Below are positions 6,059-10,338 of a DNA stretch of 10,338 nucleotides, one piece after another. Both the position numbers and the translations under genes were made by a program. The stretch is taken from positions 1 through 10,338 of the forward strand of contig JAFGBV010000099.1 of the NCBI GenBank assembly GCA_016932955.1, written 5' to 3'. The notes under the pieces are model-generated. The model was not told where the DNA came from, did not search any database, and was given only the letters and a program-made list of their open reading frames with translations. The DNA is from Anaerolineales bacterium (GTDB lineage: Bacteria > Chloroflexota > Anaerolineae > Anaerolineales > UBA4823). Position 1 is the stretch's first letter; each line of letters begins with the position of its first letter.

Positions 6059-7294
6059 ATGTCTAGTAATCAATATCTCGATGAATTTCCTGGCGCTGAG
6101 GGGGAAATTGATCAGCCTGCTGTTGCGCAACAGGCCAGTCAGAGAACAACCAGGGAAAACCGACTTTGGATTATCTGGGAGGGTATCACGCATGCTGGCT
6201 TAGGCGAGACAGTCATTCGCGCCGGCACTCATCTGCTCTCTATTATCTTGGTGCTCCTGGTTGTGTGGGGTTTGCGCGCCTTTTATGCCCATCTTCAAAA
6301 TCAGGATGGCGAGCCTGTGCGGGGTGCTGTTTTGGCTGCTCCTCTCCCTACCCAAACGCCCACCCCCCTTCCGCCAGATTTGCCAGATTACCCGCAGTTT
6401 GTGCTGACCTTTGTGGATGGTATTCCTCGTCTGGCTTTGGTGCATACGACCATCCCAACCCGCCCGCGTACCGAAGTGATCACCTATACCGTCCAGTCGG
6501 GCGATACCATCTTTGGCATTGCCGAGATGTTTGGCATATTGCCAGAGACGATCCTGTGGGGCAATTATTACACCCTTGCTGACGATCCGCACAACCTGAG
6601 CCCTGGGCAGGAGTTGTATATCTTGCCGATGAATGGCACCTATCATCGTTGGTCTGCTGGTGAGGGATTGAATGGCGTCGCCGCAGGCTACGATGTCACC
6701 CCCGAAGTGATTATTAATTGGCCCGGGAATAATCTGGATTCAGCTACCCTGGGCAATTGGTCAACCCCCAACATTGAACCGGGCACTATGCTGGTTGTGC
6801 CTGGGGGCTCGCGCGACTTCATTACCTGGAGCGCCCCTCGTATCACCCGCGATAACCCCGGCGTAGCGCGCATCCTGGGTCCAGGGCACTGTGGCACTAT
6901 TGTCGATGGCGCAGTCGGCATTGGCGCTTTTATCTGGCCTACCAACAGCCATTGGATTTCTGGCTATGATTATTCCCCTGCCACCAACCACCGCGCCATT
7001 GATATTGGCGGCTCACTTGGCGATGCAATATACGCATCCGACAATGGTGTGATTGTTTATGCCGGATGGAATGACTGGGGTTATGGTAATGTTATTGTGG
7101 TTGACCATGGCAATGGCTGGCAGACCCTCTATGCTCACCTGTCATATGTAGGTGTCGGCTGTGGTCAAAGTGTTTACCAGGGGGACGTGATCGGCGCCTT
7201 GGGCAGTACGGGCAATTCTTCAGGCCCCCACCTGCACTTTGAAATGATGCACGACGTTTACGGCAAGGTCAACCCCCACGATTTCCTGCCATAA
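6059..7294 (+). CDS. Membrane-anchored LysM/M23 peptidoglycan endopeptidase
   Basis: The 411-residue protein is a cell-wall hydrolase. Residues 1-54 are polar and cytoplasmic, a single membrane helix lies at about 55-73, and a Thr/Pro linker follows (95-110, TQTPTPLPP). A clear LysM module (141-190, starting ITYTVQSGDTIFGIAEMFGI) binds N-acetylglucosamine chains. A second, degenerate LysM-like module follows at about 195-248. The C-terminal M23 (LytM/gp37-type) zinc peptidase domain has H311 and D315 (HRAID), H360 (YAHLS) and H391/H393 (GPHLHFE), so the metal and catalytic residues are complete. M23 enzymes cut peptide cross-links or stem peptides of peptidoglycan. With an uncleaved N-terminal anchor it should stay attached to the membrane and act in growth, division or remodelling, not as a secreted lysin. 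It has its own promoter and a terminator immediately downstream. Confidence 0.92.
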   Translation: MSSNQYLDEFPGAEGEIDQPAVAQQASQRTTRENRLWIIWEGITHAGLGETVIRAGTHLLSIILVLLVVWGLRAFYAHLQNQDGEPVRGAVLAAPLPTQTPTPLPPDLPDYPQFVLTFVDGIPRLALVHTTIPTRPRTEVITYTVQSGDTIFGIAEMFGILPETILWGNYYTLADDPHNLSPGQELYILPMNGTYHRWSAGEGLNGVAAGYDVTPEVIINWPGNNLDSATLGNWSTPNIEPGTMLVVPGGSRDFITWSAPRITRDNPGVARILGPGHCGTIVDGAVGIGAFIWPTNSHWISGYDYSPATNHRAIDIGGSLGDAIYASDNGVIVYAGWNDWGYGNVIVVDHGNGWQTLYAHLSYVGVGCGQSVYQGDVIGALGSTGNSSGPHLHFEMMHDVYGKVNPHDFLP

Positions 7295-7305
7295 CCTAAA
7301 CAGGT

Positions 7306-7343
7306 CAACAAAAACAGCGGCCTCACGGTCGCTGTTTTTGTTG
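7306..7343. terminator. Bidirectional intrinsic terminator between convergent genes
   Basis: A perfect 14-bp inverted repeat (7306-7319 with 7330-7343) is extended inward by a G-T pair and two C-G pairs to a 17-bp stem closed by the loop TCAC (7323-7326). The outer part of each arm carries an A5 or T5 run, so U-rich RNA is produced whichever strand is read. It lies 12 bases past the M23 stop and 12 bases past the stop of the opposing phosphohydrolase gene, exactly where one shared terminator would serve both. Confidence 0.85.
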
Positions 7344-7354
7344 TAACCGCCTTC

Positions 7355-8638
7355 TTATAGCCTCGCTCCCAGCAGCGGTACCAGCATCTCGTCTGGCGAT
7401 AACCCCCCATGCCGCCCAATGAGAGGGTTTTCCTTATCCGCCCACCAAATGTAGGCTGCTTCGCGCCCGGTAGCGATGAGATCGCCCAATCGCTCGCTGA
7501 GCCTCGGGTGAGGTTCCCCCGGCCCAAACAGGCCGTTCTGTACAGCAGTCGCTGGGTCCAGGAAGGCAAACTGCCCAGGCCAGGTGCGCTCCATATACTC
7601 ACGCACTGCACCAGTCTCGCCGGGGCGAGTAAAGAAGTAGATCAGCCGGTTCTCCCCCGTGGGCATTATGTGCAGGTGGCGTGCAAGCTCCGGGTGGTTC
7701 CTCATCTCATAATGAGCATTTTTGGGCGTTGTTATCTGCCCATGATCTGCTGTCAGTAGCACCAGTGTATCGCGCCCTGCTGCCGCTGAGAGTCGCCTTA
7801 GGAAAGATTCCGCAAACGCTCGGCTGAAGGCAGAAAATTCGCTGATTGTACGCTCGTCATCCGGTGCATAAAAGTGCGAAAAGTGATCCACCTCCCCCCA
7901 ATATACCCAGATAAATTGGCGCTCATAGCGGGTGCTCTCAACCAGGTGGCGCAGGTTCACCCACAGGTCGGTGGGGGTGCTGAAGGCATGTGCTTCTACA
8001 TCTTTGAAGAACATTTGCGATAGCCCCGAGCGCAAGATGCTGGAATGTTGCAGGGCATAGGTTTTCACCCCATACCCTTTCAGATGTGAGCCCATTGTGG
8101 GGAAAGGCAGATATGTTTCAGGGTCAAACCCGGCCTTTTGTAGGCTTGCCACATCCCCGCGGAAGTTGATTGGCGCATGGGTGATCATATTAGCGACAAC
8201 CCCATACTCTTTCAGCCATAGCTCGTACCCCACGATGCCGTGCTCGGCGGCGCTGCGCCCGCTCCACAGGCTGGTTAGCGCTGCTGAGGTAGTTGATGGA
8301 GTGATCGATGTGAGTGGTGTAAGCAGGCCCCGTTCGCTCATCTCCTGCCATACCGGTGCCGTACCATCCTGCATCCAGCGTCGCAGGCGTTCCAGTGAAA
8401 GCGCATCCACCAGTATTAGGATCACCCGCCGAAATGTCTCGCCTAGCAGCGCAGTGACCGCCGGATCGAGCGCCATTGTACCGATCTCTGGCGCACCCAG
8501 CATGCGGCAGATGCTGCCGGGGATGTTCAGGATAGACAGGCCATCATAGTTGGGATAGACAAATGTCTCCCCTAAATCCAACCCTGGCAGGCGGTGTTGG
8601 CGTATTTTGGGCAACAGGTCAGTGGTTATGTCAGGCAT
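7355..8638 (-). CDS. Alkaline-phosphatase-superfamily phosphodiesterase/pyrophosphatase
   Basis: The 427-residue product belongs to the type I phosphodiesterase/nucleotide pyrophosphatase branch of the alkaline phosphatase superfamily, two-metal enzymes that split phosphate mono- or diesters. Expected residues are in order: metal ligand D78 (LILVDAL), nucleophile probably T117 in TPSTTSAALTSLWSG, D251 and H255 (GEVDHFSH), D298 and H299 (TADHG), and H410 in the C-terminal RHGGLSPDEMLVPLL motif. No signal peptide or membrane segment is visible, so unlike many eukaryotic relatives it should be cytoplasmic. The frame is open 24 codons further upstream, but the ATG at 8636-8638 has GGAG (8644-8647) five bases ahead and is the better start. 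The longer version would overlap the opposite gene. It is convergent with the M23 gene and divergent from the second SBP. The substrate is unknown; nucleotide, sugar-nucleotide or phosphonate compounds are all possible for the family. Confidence 0.88.
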   Translation of the reverse strand: MPDITTDLLPKIRQHRLPGLDLGETFVYPNYDGLSILNIPGSICRMLGAPEIGTMALDPAVTALLGETFRRVILILVDALSLERLRRWMQDGTAPVWQEMSERGLLTPLTSITPSTTSAALTSLWSGRSAAEHGIVGYELWLKEYGVVANMITHAPINFRGDVASLQKAGFDPETYLPFPTMGSHLKGYGVKTYALQHSSILRSGLSQMFFKDVEAHAFSTPTDLWVNLRHLVESTRYERQFIWVYWGEVDHFSHFYAPDDERTISEFSAFSRAFAESFLRRLSAAAGRDTLVLLTADHGQITTPKNAHYEMRNHPELARHLHIMPTGENRLIYFFTRPGETGAVREYMERTWPGQFAFLDPATAVQNGLFGPGEPHPRLSERLGDLIATGREAAYIWWADKENPLIGRHGGLSPDEMLVPLLGARL

Positions 8639-8663
8639 TTGATCTCCAAAGGATAGAGGGCTT

Positions 8664-8690
8664 TGATATAATGACGCATTGACCGGAGGT
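8664..8690 (+). promoter_or_regulatory. Extended -10 promoter and ribosome binding site for the second SBP
   Basis: TGATATAAT (8664-8672) is a perfect -10 hexamer preceded by the TGn extension; no good -35 stands at 16-18 bases upstream, which extended -10 promoters can tolerate. Transcription would start near 8679, leaving a leader of under 20 bases. GGAGGT (8685-8690) lies five bases before the TTG at 8696 and decides that unusual start codon. The whole divergent gap to the phosphodiesterase is only 57 bases. Confidence 0.6.
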
Positions 8691-8695
8691 ATTGA

Positions 8696-10228
8696 TTGAA
8701 GCACCATCATCCATCCCGGCGCACAGGCATTTATCTTACCGCGTTTTGGCGGATTGTTCTAGTCCTCCTGCTTGTGCTGCCCCTGACAGCCTGTGAAGGC
8801 ACGCCGACCAGCACGCTACAGGCCTCAGGAACCCCAGCGCACACGCGTACTGCTGCCCCGCAGCCTGCACGCACTCGCACTCCCTCCGGTGTATCGACCG
8901 CCGCCGTTACCACTCCCCCGGCGCGTCTAACAACCGTCCCCCCTATTCTACCGCAAGTGTCTCCCGCAGATCTGCGTGGCCTTATTGTTCAATTTTGGCA
9001 TCCCTGGGGCGGGGAGGCCGGGCGTGCCTTGAACAGCATTATTGCCGATTTTAACCGCAACAATGCCTGGGGCATCACCGCACAGGTGACAACCTTCGAA
9101 GGTCTAGGTGCTCTGCAAGATGCGGTCAGCACTGCGCTTTACAATGCTGATCTGCCAGATCTCCTTGCTGGCTATACCTCGCAGGCAATGCATTGGGATG
9201 TTGGTGGCTCCACCCTGGTTGACTTGCAGTCTTACACCATTGACCCAGAGTGGGGCCTGGCAAAATCGGAAATTCAGGAATTCTACCCCGTCTTCTGGGA
9301 CGCGGATATGGTGACCCTCCCCGGCGAACAGGTTGGCTATGTAAAGCGCCTTGGGATTCCCCTCCACCGTTCTGCATACGTGATTGGCTACAACACCACC
9401 TGGGCAAAAGAATTGGGCTATGCAAACCCGCCCTCCAATCCCGCTTCCTTGTCTGCACAAGCCTGCGCAGCGGCGCGTGCCGCTGCCTCGGCTGAAGGTG
9501 CACAACAAGATAGCCCAGGCGGTTGGGCGCTGACCACACAGCCGCAATCTTTCCTGGGCTGGGTGGCTGCGTTTGGGGGCCAGGTGGCGCGCCCGGATGG
9601 GAATGGCTATCAATTCGATACGCCCGAATCGGCACAGGCGCTGGAATTCCTCAAAAATCTGCAAGACAATGGCTGTGCCTGGCAGGTGACGGAGGATGGA
9701 GCGGCACTGCCAGACCCACAGCATCGGTTGCTTTTTTATCCAGCCAGCCTGGCAGATCTAACCGCTTACCTGCAAGCGCTGGAACAGGCTGGTGTCGAAG
9801 ATCAATGGACGGTGATTCCCTTTCCATCGCCGAACGCCGCCCCAGTGATCATCACCAGCGGCCCCTCGTTGTTTATCTCTCATTCCACCCCCGAAGAACA
9901 ACTGGCAGCCTGGGCGTTGCTCAAATGGGTAATCTCCCCTGCCAATCAGGCGCGCTGGGTGCAATCTGGCGGTTACCTGCCCACGCGCACCACCACCATC
10001 GATTACCTGGGAGCATTGGCACAGGCAGACACCCCCTGGGCTGTTGCGCTAGAGCTGCTCCCCCTGGCGCAACCAGAGCCTGTTTATGCCTCATGGGAGG
10101 TAACGCGCTGGTTGCTTCAAGATGCCCTGCAATCCTTTTATCTCCCTACCCTCACCTCTGAAAAAATCCCGTCTTTCCTTGCTGACTTGAATACCCTGGC
10201 TGCCGAAGTGCACAACCAGGTTCGCTAA
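8696..10228 (+). CDS. Lipoprotein extracellular solute-binding protein (family 1), second orphan
   Basis: The 510-residue product is another lipid-anchored family 1 solute-binding protein. It starts at TTG with a basic n-region (K2, R8, R9), a hydrophobic core (about 18-30) and a classical lipobox LTAC with C33 as the lipidated cysteine. Residues 34-90 are a Thr/Pro/Ala-rich spacer, then the SBP fold begins at about 93 (LRGLIVQFWHPWGG). The region with YVKRLGIPLHRSAYVIGYN, followed by WAKELGY and NPP, is the usual inter-lobe strand and second lobe of sugar-type SBPs. Near the C-terminus, NQARWVQSGGYLPTR is also typical. It shares overall plan with the SBP at 4582-5934 but the two are clearly different proteins, not recent duplicates. 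No permease or ATPase gene follows before the window ends; the next sequence instead looks like a mobile-element end. The ligand is unknown. Confidence 0.87.
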   Translation: MKHHHPSRRTGIYLTAFWRIVLVLLLVLPLTACEGTPTSTLQASGTPAHTRTAAPQPARTRTPSGVSTAAVTTPPARLTTVPPILPQVSPADLRGLIVQFWHPWGGEAGRALNSIIADFNRNNAWGITAQVTTFEGLGALQDAVSTALYNADLPDLLAGYTSQAMHWDVGGSTLVDLQSYTIDPEWGLAKSEIQEFYPVFWDADMVTLPGEQVGYVKRLGIPLHRSAYVIGYNTTWAKELGYANPPSNPASLSAQACAAARAAASAEGAQQDSPGGWALTTQPQSFLGWVAAFGGQVARPDGNGYQFDTPESAQALEFLKNLQDNGCAWQVTEDGAALPDPQHRLLFYPASLADLTAYLQALEQAGVEDQWTVIPFPSPNAAPVIITSGPSLFISHSTPEEQLAAWALLKWVISPANQARWVQSGGYLPTRTTTIDYLGALAQADTPWAVALELLPLAQPEPVYASWEVTRWLLQDALQSFYLPTLTSEKIPSFLADLNTLAAEVHNQVR

Positions 10229-10261
10229 ACAATAACACCTCGTTGATCGATCCCTAGTCAA

Positions 10262-10322
10262 GTCAAATGATAATGTTACCGAAGGGGCATGGTTCTGTCA
10301 AAAGAAAATGTTACCGAGGGAG
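10262..10322 (+). repeat. Two 26-bp direct repeats, possible insertion-sequence end
   Basis: Copy 1 (10262-10287) begins GTCAAATGATAATGTTACCG and copy 2 (10297-10322) begins GTCAAAAGAAAATGTTACCG. They match at 22 of 26 positions, with starts 35 bases apart and a shared core AATGTTACCGA. Multiple spaced copies near the end are known for IS21-like and some other DDE transposase elements, where they bind transposase. An ATG at 10335-10337 lies 12 bases after GGGAG and could open a transposase gene, but only one more base is in view. No target-site duplication or far end can be seen, so the mobile-element reading is inference. A tandem operator is the main alternative. Confidence 0.4.
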
Positions 10323-10338
10323 TCAGCTCCTTTCATGG

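Noticed and set aside
8639..8710. Upstream start for the phosphodiesterase adding 24 residues
   Set aside because: It would overlap the divergent SBP gene and its ribosome binding site; ATG 8636-8638 has its own GGAG at the right distance.
9104..9724. Long minus-strand open frame of about 206 codons inside the second SBP gene
   Set aside because: It lies wholly opposite a well-supported lipoprotein, has no recognisable domain and typical shadow composition.
10262..10322. CRISPR array
   Set aside because: Only two imperfect repeats with a 9-base gap between them, far shorter than a spacer, and no cas gene in view.

Overview
The window looks like part of a chromosome from a Chloroflexota bacterium, most likely of the Anaerolineae type. 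The main clue is that four separate exported or membrane proteins carry Thr/Pro-rich linkers (TPTP, TPTPTP), a habit common in that phylum. Further clues are lipoprotein-type solute-binding proteins, a LysM+M23 cell-wall hydrolase and a cytosolic M42 peptidase. This assignment is inference from style; there is no rRNA or other marker gene here.

Layout. (1) Positions 1-90 hold no gene I can identify. (2) A PIG-L/LmbE-type deacetylase lies on the minus strand (91-837). (3) A plus-strand cluster runs from 917 to 5934, probably started by a sigma70-like promoter at 866-894. It encodes a small membrane-anchored Thr/Pro stalk protein with no head domain, then three consecutive different M42 metallo-aminopeptidases, then a lipoprotein solute-binding protein (SBP) whose start overlaps the third peptidase. 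(4) A new transcription unit (5965-7294) has a near-consensus promoter, a structured leader and a gene for a membrane-anchored LysM/M23 peptidoglycan hydrolase. It ends in a strong bidirectional terminator (7306-7343) shared with (5). (5) A minus-strand alkaline-phosphatase-superfamily hydrolase (7355-8638). (6) A divergent second SBP lipoprotein (8696-10228), starting at TTG behind an extended -10 promoter and a strong ribosome binding site. (7) The last 110 bases contain two copies of a 26-bp direct repeat at a 35-bp period, resembling the subterminal repeats of an insertion sequence that would continue beyond the window.

How the genes could work together. The three M42 enzymes should trim small peptides in the cytoplasm as large TET-type particles. 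The SBP at the end of the cluster faces outward and would normally hand a ligand to an ABC permease, but no permease or ATPase gene is present for either SBP. The co-transcription suggests scavenging of extracellular material followed by intracellular peptide breakdown. However, family 1 SBPs usually bind sugars, so the ligand is open. The LysM/M23 protein acts on the cell wall and is probably independent. No CRISPR array, tRNA, rRNA or obvious defence system is present. The most unusual points are the triple M42 array, the two orphan SBPs, the headless stalk protein and the two-state leader upstream of the M23 gene.
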